From NCBI GenBank assembly GCA_963932465.1, contig OZ010793.1:259313196-259377195 (forward strand): a stretch of 64,000 bases of DNA. The letters are read 5' to 3'. This DNA is from Maratus speciosus (lineage: Eukaryota > Arthropoda > Arachnida > Araneae > Salticidae). The position numbers were made by a program, and so were the translations under genes. The first letter of the stretch is position 1. Each line of letters starts with the position of its first letter. The notes beneath the pieces were generated by a model. The model was given only the letters and a program-made list of their open reading frames with translations, did no database searches and was not told the origin of the DNA. Below are positions 10,336 through 23,059 of this stretch, piece after piece.

Positions 10336-10600
10336 AATTTAAAGTACGGCAGTTAAATATTTTCTTCTACCCATGAAAAGTGACGTATGAGAACAGAGTG
10401 ATGTCATAAAATAAATGGAACTGTAATTAATAATAATATATATTTCCTTTGCTGCTGCTACTTCTACTTTCAACTCTGGTAATTATTGGTTCTCTCATCT
10501 TCAAAACAAAGTGACGTATTTGTATAAATAAACAACATTTAGTTATTAAGATATTATCTGATGATGAGCTTGGAAAGCTTGAAAGTACTAAGAACTTTTA
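10336..10600 (+). mobile_element. Probable 3' UTR of PLE B
   Basis: Follows the PLE B stop codon and ends with tgatgatgagcttggaaagc near 10560-10580. PLE 3' UTRs commonly contain tgatgatg followed by a short hairpin and gaaag. Position and motif agree; there is no other support. Confidence 0.45.
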
Positions 10601-11333
10601 AATAAAATGTATATTTTAAACTTGTAAAAACTTTTTCATCACTTTAGTCGCCTTTTAAGTAAGATTGTGGGCTTTTTTAAGTTCACATTATATATTTTAT
10701 CCATCATCAATTTATAACATTTATAACTAGAAATTAAAAATAGTTTTTCTTTACTTTCTTTTATAAGCATAAAATGTTCATCTTGAAAATTGCGCCTATT
10801 CTTTTAATGTATTTCATGTTTTTCTCAAAAATTTCCGTCTTAATTTGACATCGAATTCGATTATCAAAAATATACAGATTTTTTACAATTGGTAGAAAGC
10901 GCAAACAAACGAATTTTTTTTCAAAAAGACATATTTTTTTTGTCACTTTTTTAAGATAAGGCAACTAGAAAGAAAAAAATAAACATTATTTAATTTCTTA
11001 TTTTGGAATTTAAAATTTTATTTCTCAACGCATAATCGTAAATTAATTAAAATTAATTTACTATTTCATAAGAATGTATTTTTTTATACATAAAACTTTT
11101 CATCCTTTTTATTTCTAATTTTTTTTTTTTTAATTTTAATTCGGTAATAAAAACTGTTTTCGGAAACAAAAAGTGGAGAAATTATATTTCTAAATTAGAT
11201 GACGCATGTTTTCATTTCCATAAGTCTTTATCCATCAAATTAAGGTGTTTGTGGTTTAGATGTAAGTAAATTGTGTTATTTGGATATTAGAATAGGTGTC
11301 GATTTCAGAGATTTTTAAGGAGTAAGTGGCTTC
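10601..11333. other. AT-rich, nothing recognised
   Basis: AT-rich DNA with homopolymer runs. No coding motifs are seen on either strand. Confidence 0.5.
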
Positions 11334-11337
11334 TTAA

Positions 11338-11816
11338 AGCGACAGTGGACGTTCAAAATCGCAAAAACATTAAAAAAATCATTTTTTGTTTTTCGAAAAA
11401 ATGTTCCGGCAATCTTCTACTTTCAAAAAAAAAAAAAAATATTCAAATCTGATAATTTTTTTGCAGAGATACAGCTGTTTTTCTAACATAAACAATCGTT
11501 AATCTGCACTTAAAATAAAACTTTAAATCTAGTTTTCTCAAAATGAGAATTTTCGCCGACTGAGTAAGTTCAAAATACTCCATTCGTCTTAATTTTATAC
11601 TAATTTTTATAATACTTGTTAATATTGCTGTTGATATACTTTATTACAAAACTTGCTATTAATATGTGTAAAAAAAAAAAAAAAAAAGTAATATTTTATC
11701 ATTGAATTTTATCCGAAATGAACAATATTATATGTTTATAATTATTTTCTGCCAAATTACTTAGTATAATTTTAAAATGTATACCAATTTTTGATGTAAT
11801 ATCATAAAGCTATCAC

Positions 11817-11847
<31 letters not shown>

Positions 11848-12058
11848 ACAAGTTTTTGAAACAAAATTTAATGCGCATGGAGCATTTTTAATTTGTATCA
11901 CTAATTAGTATATTATTAATTAATTACTCATTTGCATATTAATATTTTTTAATGAAATTAAGAAATTTTCTTAATTATTTCAAAAATTATATGTGTATTA
12001 AATTTCAAAACGATTGAGCAAAAACTGTAGATAATGTTTTTGAACGTCCACTGTCGCC
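11338..12058. mobile_element. TTAA-flanked MITE (GGCGACAGTGGACG termini)
   Basis: TTAA at 11334-11337 and 12059-12062 flank inverted ends AGCGACAGTGGACGTTCAAA and TTTGAACGTCCACTGTCGCC. Length 721 bp, no ORF, two poly-A runs inside (11426 and 11818). TTAA duplication is the piggyBac hallmark; the end sequence lacks the classic CCC tip, so the superfamily is tentative. Confidence 0.75.
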
Positions 12059-12062
12059 TTAA

Positions 12063-12599
12063 TCTGAAAATTCCAGTTGCTAAACTGCGAAAGAAACGCA
12101 TAAAAGTAATAACGTTTATGTGTGAAAAAAATTCAGGAATACAAAGTGAAAAATAATTTATTTAATATATACACATGTACAACAAAATACATACAAATTA
12201 AATCAAAATTGTGTACTGTAATCACATAATTCTTTTAAACTGGATATAAATTAAGTGTAACATTAATATTGAACTATGTAGGGTCAGAAGATTAATCTGA
12301 GCAGGATACATGTTACAAAAAATATGTATAAAGTAAGCAATCATGGTAGTGGGGAATACTAGAAAAGCAGTATTTCTTTTTTTTCAATTTGTCACACAAG
12401 AGTACATATAAAAAGTTGTGAATATGTGACATTTTGATAAATTTTGCACTATAAGAAACAAAATACAGTATAACCTTTTTTTTTTCAAGAACACACAAGA
12501 AAAATTATTTAAAATAAAAAATCTTATCACCGTCTAATTATAGAGGTGATTCTATTCCCAATTTTTCGAAAATTTAAGGCTTTCGGTTCTCAAAACTCT
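12063..12599. other. AT-rich, nothing recognised
   Basis: No motif or repeat identified between the TTAA MITE and the minisatellite. Confidence 0.5.
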
Positions 12600-13095
12600 G
12601 ACATTAAAAATGTAACGCAACATTATCGCCAATTTCGACAAATGGTCGCCAAAAACTCAATTTCTTCAATCGTTCGCAGAAAAAATCGTCAATTTGGTCA
12701 AAGGATCGGGGAAAAATATGAATGTAGCAAAAATATTGCAAGTAAATGCAAATTTCGTCAAGGAATCGCGGAAAAAATGCAAATTTCACCAATTTCGCCT
12801 AGGGATCAGGGGAAGAAACACGGATTTTGTCAAAAAATCCCGAAAGAAGAAACTAATTTCATCAAAGCATCGCGAAAAAAAAAAAACTAATTTCGTTAAA
12901 GGATCGCAAAAATTCCCTCAAATTTCGTCAAAGGATCGCGAAAAAAAACGCGAATTACATCAAAACATCGCAAAAAACCTGAATTTCTTCACAAGAAGAA
13001 AAAAAAAGCGAATTTCGACAAAGTATCGCGAAAAAACTCGAATTTTGTGAAAGGGTCGCAGAAATATACGAATTTCATCAAAAGGTCATGAAAAA
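12600..13095. repeat. Diverged ~35-bp minisatellite
   Basis: About 13 imperfect units around aatttcgtcaaaggatcgcg followed by a short A run. Overlapping plus-strand frames of 114-118 codons here are lysine/phenylalanine-rich readings of the repeat and are not called as genes. Confidence 0.75.
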
Positions 13096-14881
13096 ATGCT
13101 AATTAGCGCATGTAGGGGATTTTCCCTCTTTGCTGTAACCTTTTTAGAAAATCTGCTGCGGATATCAGATTTTTGCTTCTCTAATTGCATATATATGCAA
13201 TTTAATTGTTGGTATATTCTTATAAAATAAATAGCATCATTTATAATGAAATAAAAACTTTATCTGCTTACCAAAATGTAGATTTATAAAATTGTATGCT
13301 CATAAAAAATATATATTTTATATGTCTTGTTATATACTTTAAAATTTCAATTCAAAACAGAGAGTAAGGAACTCAAGAACTAATAGAAAATGGAAAACTG
13401 ATAACTAGAACTTGAACTATTAATTATGAAGGTTTGATTTTAAAAAACATACATATAGAAGTTTATCGAGGATCTTATACACTTATAATCAGAGTAACAA
13501 TATTTTTATAATTTCTTTCAATATGTGCGTGTGAATTGTTCAAACAATAAAAATGTATTCTCAATAAAATTGATATTTCGTATTTCATTTTTAAAAATTA
13601 TATCCATAAAGAGTACACACAAAAATATTGGATTCATAAATGTTTTAAGAAAATTGAGTGAAATTCAATGCGCGCAATATAGACAGTTTCTTTAAACTTA
13701 TTCAAATTTCAAATTACACTGAAAAATTCCTAAATTTAAAAGAACATGCAAATAAAGAAAATAGATTTTTTTCCCATTTCTTGTTTTTAAAATTTACAAT
13801 TATTTTTTTTTTTATTTAATTTAATACAAATTAAAAATAATTGGATACATAGATGAAAGTATTTGTTACACTAATCAGCGTTCTATTCAACTACCTCAAA
13901 TCAGTACCATATTTATAGTTAGAACTTTCTCACACACTCAAGAAGTCAAATTTAATCTTAGATACACGAACTTGGCAAGCACTCTTATTCAAAAAATGGG
14001 AAACTGAGTAGAGATTTCTATATTTCGATAAATGCCAAGAATATTTTTGTTATAAATACGAAAAGATGATATTTTGAAACAAATTTTCAGAAGCTCTTAC
14101 GGAGAAAAGTAAAATGAAAAATAAATAACATAAGATGCAATGAGAAATGTTAATGTCACCACGTTACCGTGAGAAATTAATCTCATAAGATGCAATTCAT
14201 TTATCGAAAACTGAAAACGTTATTTGATTCCAAATTTTTTACAGCTGATGTCTGCTATTTATTTTTCTTTCTTTCTTTCTTTCTTTCTTTCTTTTTTTTT
14301 TTTTTTAATTTATTTAAAAATTAGTTCACGAATGTTTCTTGTTATCGAGTGGGAAATTTTCCTCCTTTTTTAAAACAAGCTTAAGCATATAACCTACTTT
14401 TGAACACTTTTGTACAGTGCGAGCCTCCATTTTAAAAAGTGCAAGAATTTTTTTTTAATTAAAGATAAACAAAGGTATTTAGATCACGTTATAGGTGCGG
14501 ACCCTATAAGAGCAGGCGTCAAATACATTGCATCTGCCACATTTCTCATAGTGGCTGCCCCTCTTTTTGTATCACAGAATATGTAAAAATATTCGCATAA
14601 AATTATGCGTTTAAAGAAAAAAGTGCGAAATACCTTTTAAAAAACTTTTTTCAGTTAGTATTTAAAATTATTAAAGCTTTTAGAAATTCTAGACTTCAGA
14701 GACACCCTATGAAAAAATGAATTAGCACATTAACTTTCAAATTTTTATGCCTATGGAAAATTTATCATAAAACCATCATTGTATCATCTCTGGAAACACG
14801 TAATCTGGTGCAAATAAATATTATACACATATTCAAAATAAAAATTAAATAAAATATACATTTCTGTCAATTTTCTAAGCC

Positions 14882-14934
<53 letters not shown>

Positions 14935-17196
14935 AGTTATTTTTTTTTTTTCAGTTTTTATGTTGCTGTTATAAATAATAATAAAAAAATATTTATAAAA
15001 GAATGGAAATTTTCAGTCGAAAAAAAAATAAATAAAATAATAATTTTCAAAATTCATAGATGCAATTATTTCAGAAAATGACTTAACATTAGTGACAATA
15101 TAGTAAATTACTGAAAAGCAAATGTAATGAATAACAAAGATAGAGCACAATAATAGAATATAACAGAATGTTTGTTTGTAAGGTCTACATTTGAGTCCTG
15201 CGCACGTAGGATTGTACCAGAACAGAACCAAAACTTCTGCTTCAAGTCAACTTGAAATCTGACACACTTCAACCCGAATCGAATCGATCGCGAACCAGGA
15301 ATGAAAGAAGAATTAATTCATATTTTAATACAATTATGGAAAAGTAGTCAATAGTTATGTCATCAATTATATCTTTTTATGTATTAAAATGAACACATAT
15401 AATTAATTCTCAAACATATAGTTTTTAATTGAAGATATTTTTGAAAAACTGGTTCAGTCTGAACAAAACTCGAAAAAAATCAAAACTCAATATGATCATG
15501 AATCATTGAAAGTTAACCGGGTCCACAACGAAAAAAAAAAAAGCATCAAATAGAAACACAAGTATGGTCGGATTAAAATCTGGTTACCCGAAAATAAGAT
15601 ATGTGCGTTTAAATTATATTTAAAATTACCTCCCTCTTTCGTACATTTTCGGACTCATTTTGAAGCATACATGAATGACATTCGCAGTACTCTTAAGAAT
15701 TGAATAACATTTTTCATTTTTCATAAATAGGATACGTTTGGAATTGCAGTTAATCACACCTTGATGATGACTTTTCCAAGACGATCACTTCACGAAAGTT
15801 GGCTTTAACTGTCAAATTTGGTAGCATTTTCTGAATACGTTTTAATCATAAATTGTTGTTGATAAGGACATTTTTTGTGTGTTTGCGATTTATAACATGC
15901 AGTTATACTTCTAAGGTTTTTAAAATAAAATAAAGCTGATTTTTAGCAAAAAGTTACATAAACATTAAAAAAAAATTCTGTAAAATTTTGAAATGTTATT
16001 AAAAATAAATAAATAAATAAAAAATAAAAAAAAACATGATAGCGCAAGCTGCAACAAGCTGAATAACAAGCCTGTAACGTGCCAACCATTAAAATAAATT
16101 AAAAGAAATGGAAAAACAGCAAGAGTAAACATATTATTAGTGTTTTTTGCCTAAAGAAAAAAAAATATGCAATTTGAATTTCCATATATCATGTTTTATA
16201 TAATAAAACATGATATGTGTTATATTGTAAAATAATTATATACATTTTATTATTTATACACATTCATATACATTTATGTAAAATATAATAAAACGTGCGT
16301 AAATGAAATATATAAACGGATACCTGGTGGTAAGGGAACTTTTATGATTTCTGGTAAATGATGCACTTTCACAGATATAAATCTGTCTAATACAGAATAC
16401 GTTTCGATTTTTTGTTTCCGTCTTAGCAGGTTTTATTAGATTCTTCTAAACTACTTCAAGTAAATTTCACATATACTACTGGAATTAAACTTTATATTTT
16501 CTTAAAATTGCGAGCGGGTTGCAGACCCGTCAGTGCTCCCTCTCTTCCCTTGCTTAATACCTGCACTTTCTTTTCCAATGGTTCTGTGGTCATCAAGCAA
16601 AGAAAGGAGAATCTCAACAAAAGAAAGAAGTGGAGACACGTCAACGACGGCCTGTGAAGTTCTATGTCATCTAGAATTCCGCAGTCGCCAACAAACATGA
16701 AAGAGAGCGCCTGACCATATCAAACTTTACGACGAAAAGAAACGCAGTCTATTCGATGCCTTACTTAAAAGTCGGATTCATGCATTTGTAACTTTCCGTA
16801 ACTAAGCAACAAAGTAAAGTAAATCTGGGCCGTTTTCAAAACTACTGAAGTAAAACTGGCCCGTTATTATCACAGCAAAGTATCAGATAAGGCGGATAAA
16901 TTTCAAAAATTAAAAGAGCTCAAGATTAACTATATTTGTTAAGAGAAAAGCAAGGAAAAGAAAAACGGAAATTTCATAAAAAGGGGCAATGTAGGTGGAA
17001 TAAAAAAAAAAAAAAAAAATAGAGAAATTTTGTATCAAGCATAGATTTTGGTATCTAGCAGTAGAAAATTAGAAGATTTTTAATCATAGTTATTTCAAAA
17101 TAAGCACCACCAAAGAAAAAATGAAATTTAAAGTTATTTAAAAAGAGTAAGAAAAGAGTAGAAAAGAATAGAAAAACGAAGATTTCTGAAAAAGGT

Positions 17197-17256
<60 letters not shown>

Positions 17257-17283
17257 GAGAGAGGAAAATCATGTACCAAGCAT
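13096..17283. other. Long gene-free AT-rich tract with microsatellites
   Basis: Holds a (TTTC)n tract at about 14264-14306, a ~48-nt T run at about 14885-14932 and an (AAT)n tract at about 17199-17253. A possible PLE 3' UTR motif (ttgatgatgacttttccaag) is at about 15760. The stretch 16500-16760 is less AT-rich than its surroundings but shows no coding motif on either strand. Confidence 0.5.
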
Positions 17284-18250
17284 CATTGTAAAAAATATAT
17301 ATATAACGTTACCCCATAAAATTAGTGGCAACATGCTACCTCCAATTTTATGGAGTAATTTAAGTTATATAATAGTGTAATTTGACCTGATATAATTGGC
17401 GTAATATTACACATCAGTGCAGAGGTTCTATGGGGGTCCCCCCCCCCCCAATATATGTGAACTTCGGAAATTTGAGCTTAGAGTTGGGAAATTATAGATT
17501 TTTAAAATTATAGATTGGAAATTATTATTACTTATTGGAAATTATAGATTTTTTTTTTAAGTAAAAAAAAAAAAAAAAAAAAAAAAATAGATTTTTGTTA
17601 TTGTTTTGTTGACTACCTTTCTGAGTTCTGTAATAGCAAAATAGTTAAACTTTCAAAAGAAATACAAAAAGCAGCCAGACTCAATTTCTCATTATATTTC
17701 TCTGTGCTACGAAAATATCATACTTCTACCAGACCTGAATTTCTCTACTGTTATCCATCAACAGTGTCTCCAATACATTTCTTCCAAAACTTTGTTCCTT
17801 TCTCAAAAATCTAAAAGTATGAGGCTATTTTCATATGAAGTACGATTATGACTCTTACACAATTGAAGACAAAAACTTTCATTAAAAGAACCAATAATTA
17901 TAATATTTTTGTTTTTAGTTTCAGCATTTTCTTTGGAAAGAATTTTTTTTTCTTTTTTTTTTTCTTTTTTCTTTTCTTTTTTTTTTTGTATAAGTATTAT
18001 TATTATTAAACACACATTGAACATATCATTTTAGTTGGAAAATAGAGCAATTTGTTTCACATTGAGAAATTTTTGAATTATAAGTTGGAAAAATTTTGAA
18101 CTTTCCCCTTCACCCCCCCCCCCCCCCGAAAATAAATTTGTAGCTACGCCCCTGGGTAACGCAACATCAGTTATATCGGTACCCAATAAAATGCAGGCAG
18201 AATAATTGAAAAAAAAAATTATGGAGTAACGTTACATATTCTTTACAGTG
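17284..18250. mobile_element. CA(C/T)TG-ended MITE interrupted by another element
   Basis: Left end CATTGTAAAAAATATATATA then taacgttaccccataaaatt; right end reversed CACTGTAAAGAATATGTAAC then gttactccataattt. The two ends are mirror-related over ~35 bp. About 230 bp remain after removing the insert at 17420-18154. The tips resemble those of 1111-2733. Confidence 0.5.
17420..18154. mobile_element. Non-autonomous element ending ..TAGCTACGCCCCTG
   Basis: The right end reversed is CAGGGGCGTAGCTACAAATT next to a poly-G/C tract; the left end is CAGAGGTTCTATGGGGGTCC next to a poly-C tract. CAGGGGCGTAGC termini with adjoining G runs are widespread in invertebrate and fish repeats. An expected 8-bp duplication is not visible. 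The interior is poly-A/T-rich non-coding sequence. Confidence 0.45.
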
Positions 18251-20761
18251 ATAATTATAAACTACTTTTAACAATTCCAGAAAATTGTCACGAAACTTCA
18301 CAGTGAAGCAAAAAAAAAAAAAAAATAATAACTAATGAAACAATTTAGAAAATTCATAACATATTAAAAATCTAATTTTAGCAATTTCCGTCCAAAGTTG
18401 GAAATATAGTCGATTTATTTTTATGCTGGCTATGATTTACAGATTTGTATATCGTTGAACACTTCTAAAACACAGAGTTGTGTTTAATATAACTCAGATG
18501 TGTTCAAATAAACATTTCCTAAAGCTCCACTAGATGAAGATACAATTTTTCATACCAGTAAGCCAGACAACTAATTTTCTATTATTTATTGATATATTTT
18601 ACTATTGCTTTGAGTCGACAATATATATTACAGGTATTTTAAAATTCATTTCAGTTAGTTCAAATTCATAAAACATGTGAAAAATCATCTTCAGAATTTT
18701 CTGTCATTAAACGGAAATGTACTCGTATTCCCTTATACTGTCTGCATATTATCTACAGATTTTTATGGACACCCCGGATTAAGCTAAAATTTAAATAATC
18801 CAAGTAAAAAATGTTTAACACAACTAAAAACAAACTTCTAGCAATTACTAATCATAGAAAGCAATGTATCTTGTTCTTTGCGTAAGCCTGTACAGTAATT
18901 TATCTATATTCTACAAACATCATACAGTATACTAAATATATGCATAACAAACTGAAAAACCTTTATTGAACAATTTACACCCTTAACAATAACGCTTACA
19001 AATTGTTTTATCTAGCTCTATTTTATGCAGATGTAGAACTATACACATCTTGTATTATGCAAAAATTGTGTGAAAAAAGCATAATAGAACGGAAAAAGTA
19101 TTTTTACTAATTAGTGCTCATAGCCAGTACTGTAACTTTATTATTTTGCGTGTCCCCGTAAATGACTAATAAATGTTATGCATCCAATAATGTACAGAAA
19201 TCATCTTGTACCGAACTTCAGTAATTTATCAATTTAATTATGTTTAATATCTAGTAATCGCAGAAAAATGACCCTCGTACGATTTTTCCCACACGCTGCA
19301 ATGTGACTGAATTCTTTTGTGTGTCCCTGTAACTAAAATATAAATTTCATAAGGGGGAGCGTTGATTTAGAGGGCTATTTATTTAATATTACAAAAAGCA
19401 ACAAAATAAAAATAAAATAAAGAGTTGAAAAAATATATAACTTCTTGAGATGATAGGCAGGGAAATGGAGAAAAGGCTTTTTTTTCTTCTGGCGGGGAAA
19501 GAGTTTGATTAAATAAATACTTATTTATCATTACTATATGCTTAAAAATAGGACAGGAAAATAATTAAATAATAATAAGCTTTAACTTTTTTAAAACTTT
19601 TTCATACTTGGAATAGGGGGGGGGGATGGAAGAAAGTAAAAATTTAGATAGTCGGTTATTTTTTCGTTTCAATAAAAAAACAAGCAAAAGAGTTTTACAG
19701 ATATAAATTATAAATTTAATGATTTTAATCTTTGGGTAGTTTATGAGAGGGAAGAAAAGGGGAGGAAAGCAAAATTTCGGAAAGGGGGGGGGGATTTAGA
19801 CAATAAAAAAAATAGAAAGAAAAAGCGTGATATTTAAATTGTTTTAAAGAAAACTGAATTTCAGTAAGATTATATCGATCATGTGTTAGACGCAAAGGAA
19901 TAATTTCCTTACTATTTAAGTAGCATTAAATGTAATTAAATAATTAATTATTATAGAGTTAAATGGAAAATACAGTCTATTCTGTTATTCAAAAGACATA
20001 TAAAAGTTACTTGTAATTTCAGAAGATCTTTAAAAAGCCGAATGTTATGAAACTGCGCTTAAAAATGTTTCCTAAATTTTAATTTAAGAAAATTTTAACA
20101 CACCAGAATTAAAAAGCATTAAGTGCCACTTTAGTCCAAACACTTGGTAGTAATTATGAATGCCTGAAGAAGGATTTATTCCATCAAAACGCGTTGCTTG
20201 TTTTATAGTTCAGCATTTATTTATATAGATTAATAGTTTATTTGTCAAGAAACGTGAAACACTAGCATTCGTCTATTATTTTACTATGTTTATTCAAACT
20301 CTCTGAACAGTCCTCACATATAATAATATATCACATATATCACACAATAATTCTTCATATAAACACGAAATATACCAATGAAAAAGATTATGGGTAATAT
20401 GAGTCAAAATTATTTTTTATTATCGTATTCAATAATTAACTATTTATAATAACTATTTTGTTTTCTTTTAGAAGGATGATTATTATATCGAGATACATAA
20501 ATTAATCAAAACAAAATAAAGCAATTAAACTTTAAGTAGAATAGAATTATTACGGTATTATTGAAATTTTAAGTGTGCTCGAGCAGTGGCGACCGAATTT
20601 GTAAAGCCCTGGTCTCGACGGAAAGAAAACAAACAATTATACTTGCTAAGACGGAAACTTTTAATAAACATATTTTTTTTCTTGGTCCCTTTCGCTTTCG
20701 TTTTCACAGGTTTAAATAAATTGAAATGTTATTATACTTTTGTAAAAATTAACTCACTTAC
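18251..20761. other. Gene-free; diverged ~150-bp tandem repeats and a PLE-like 3' motif
   Basis: Between about 18650 and 19350 the recurring phrase ttttgtgtgtccctgtaa marks old units of the family better seen at 52195-53325. At 20160-20205 gcctgaagaaggatttattc followed by aaacgcgttgcttg resembles a PLE 3' UTR. Poly-G runs lie at 19615-19630 and 19784-19793. At 20585 a cagtggcgacc end-like sequence has no partner. Confidence 0.4.
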
Positions 20762-21042
20762 CTTTTCGCACACTCTTCTCGGAAAATTTCGCTGTTCGGT
20801 GTAAGCTCCGTTTTACATCTATGAAGAATATCCTCACGAAGATTGATTTTTTCTTTATAAAGTAAATCTGGTTTGCATGTGTGTGCGGATTTTTCTTCAA
20901 TTTTTTTCTCCCCCTCTGAATTCAACAAGACTGCTCTTCCCCGACATTTAATATCTTTGCATGCTAGTTTACATCTACCGGCACTGGGCTTGTCTTTAAT
21001 TCTATAAAAAAAATCCATCACCATTGGAAAATAATCATCCAT
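20762..21042 (-). CDS. Exon encoding a FLYWCH/MULE-type zinc finger, with splice donor
   Basis: From the ATG at 21042 (good context, ctaaaaATGG) the minus strand encodes MDDYFPMVMDFFYRIKDK, RCKLACKDIKCRGRAVLL, SAHTCKPDLLYKEKINLRED and ILHRCKTELTPNSEIF. A Cys pair followed by CRGRAVL and H-x-C-x-P-D is the layout of FLYWCH and MULE-transposase N-terminal zinc fingers, which bind DNA. The frame would stop one codon after EECAKR, but exactly there the sequence is AAAAG|GTAAGTG, a consensus 5' splice site, so this looks like a coding exon whose partner exons lie at lower coordinates. I could not find them. The frame also stays open upstream of the ATG, with a possible acceptor ...aacag. It lies inside the giant element but outside its nested hAT-like elements. 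It could be a transposase exon, a domesticated gene or a captured fragment. Confidence 0.5.
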
Positions 21043-21126
21043 TTTTAGTGCTAGGCACTTCGAAAACTGTTTTTTCCGTTTTAAAATTAGAATTATAAGA
21101 AGCTTTAGTAACTATAAAATCTAGAG

Positions 21127-21360
21127 ATGGGCAACATCGTTCCTTTTAAGGAATCGTTCCAGCCGGAATCGTTCACCGAAAGGAACGAGTTCATTGGAGT
21201 CGTTCCTTTCGGAATCGTTCCGAGAAAAAGGAACGATTCCGAGAAAAAGGAACGATTCCGAGAAAAAAGGAACGATTCCGAGAAAAAAAGAACGATTTTG
21301 AAAAATAAAGGATTCCAAGGGGAAAAAAACACTTCCGAGATAAAGAGAACCACATGCAAT
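21127..21360. repeat. GGAACGATTCC minisatellite, left subterminal array
   Basis: About eight near-repeats of gaacgattccgagaaaaag, largely self-complementary. Three overlapping frames of 65-84 codons across both strands are repeat readings. A related, longer array lies at the other end of the same element (28600-29060). Confidence 0.8.
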
Positions 21361-21366
21361 CCATAA

Positions 21367-21653
21367 TATTTTTTACTAATTTATTTTCTTATGTACCCAT
21401 CCATTTTCTTAGGCATCCAGTCGCTTTAATTTTGTAATGTTTTGGACAGATGATTTTGTTTTTAAGAGTTCATTTCATTGATCAGCGTGTGCAATTAATT
21501 TGCAGTTATTTCTAACTTTGTGATTTATGGTATAAAGCATAATTCCTCTTGGAAATTTAAGGGCGGTGCAAGGTCTATTCGATTTTCAGTCTAATCATTG
21601 GTTTCTCTTGAAAATATGTCGTCAAATGACCGTCCATTTATATTATTATTTTA
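21367..21653. other. Spacer, nothing recognised
   Basis: Unique-looking AT-rich DNA between the array and the 3-kb TIR element. Confidence 0.4.
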
Positions 21654-22162
21654 TATAGTGTGTCTTTACTCTCAACGATGTTCAGTGGCTAAGTCCTAAA
21701 CCGTTAGTCATAGACCTATAGTTCCAATTACAAAAATGTTTTAAATAAGGTAAAAAATTATTCTGAAAGTCGTTTGGATCAATAAAAATATTTCTAAAAA
21801 AGTTACGAAATTTAATTTTTTATACGGTCCTCCGCGCTATAAGAGATATTTAGTAAAAATTTCCTGTTCTCTTAAAAGAAAGACAAAAAAAGTCCCATTC
21901 ATCTAACACTAAAATTCATGAAGTTATACGAAACTTTGAAATGCAAGACTTATGCCACTTTTCTGCATCCGAATACACATGAGTTTAGCCATGCTTCTAG
22001 GGGTCATAAACAAAGTGCTTAAAGTATATGAAGGATTTATTTCATGTGTAGCTGCGCTTTGAAAGAAATCGTATTACGACAGATTTTTGTAAGGATTTGA
22101 AGCTGTTTCTTTTCATGATTTTTTTAACAAAAACTAAGCTATTTTTATAAGCTTTTATTTAA

Positions 22163-22387
22163 CCTATTAACCGCCAAAACTATAAGTAGGAATTTTCAAA
22201 TTTCTTGTTGAAAGTCGCTTGTCACCACAAATTCAGAAAGGTAATTTCCGCTTTATTAAAATATCAAAATTTCTGCCAATAAATAAGGCAATTTTTTTAA
22301 TTGTAAAATAGTGGTGACAAAGTAATTAATGTAAGCATGAGCAATTATTTTGACCGTTGCGTGAACGCAACACCAGCGGGTAACGGG
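22163..22387. mobile_element. TTAA-flanked MITE
   Basis: TTAA at 22159-22162 and 22388-22391 flank inverted ends CCTATTAACCGCC and GCGGGTAACGGG. 225 bp, no ORF. CCY-starting tips with TTAA are piggyBac-like. Confidence 0.6.
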
Positions 22388-23059
22388 TTAACTTGAAACG
22401 ATCGTATGTATGTCTTTCCAGTTCAAAATTTGTACTCGAAATTCAACTCACTTTAAAATATGCGATCGAGGTTAAATTTTACATATTGATGTAAATCAGA
22501 TGACAATGTAATATTATTATGATTTTCAGTGCTTACCATTATGTACTTATTTTACAGGGTAACACAAAAAATTTCGGATAGATTAGTGCCAACAAGTTTT
22601 CTAAAAAGTTTTAGATTAGATAACACAAGACTGCGATGGTTGTGTTTTTTTATTTTTAAAATTATGTATTTTTAAAATTATGATTTTTATGTATTTTTTA
22701 GCACTGAATCCGAAAATTATCTTCATTTTTAACCATCATGTCAGAATTTTTCGCAACGAGTAAATTTCAAAATAGTAAATTTCAAAATTGAAAAAATAGC
22801 TAATACTATAAAATAGAGTCGATGGTTGTATTTTTTAACTTTTACGACTGATTTGTATGTGCTTTTTAGCACTGAATGTAAAAATTACCTTCATATTTAA
22901 CCATCATGTTAGACTTTTTTTGTAAATGGCAAATTTCAAAGTTAAACTAGTATGTTGTGGCCATCACAAAACTTTCTTCTAAATAAATCACGTCAATTAA
23001 ATCATTTAAATAGTAAAAGAAATTACATCAATTTAGAACCAATTCATATCAAAGTATAC

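Noticed and set aside
12546..13050. ORFs of 114-118 codons rich in Lys/Phe/Ser
   Set aside because: They are translations of the ~35-bp minisatellite; no conserved domain.
14885..14932. Long T and A runs as retrotransposon tails
   Set aside because: Runs occur throughout the window without adjoining retrotransposon coding sequence or target duplications, so they are treated as simple repeats.
17055..17279. 74-codon ORF with poly-Ile run
   Set aside because: It is the translation of the (AAT)n microsatellite.
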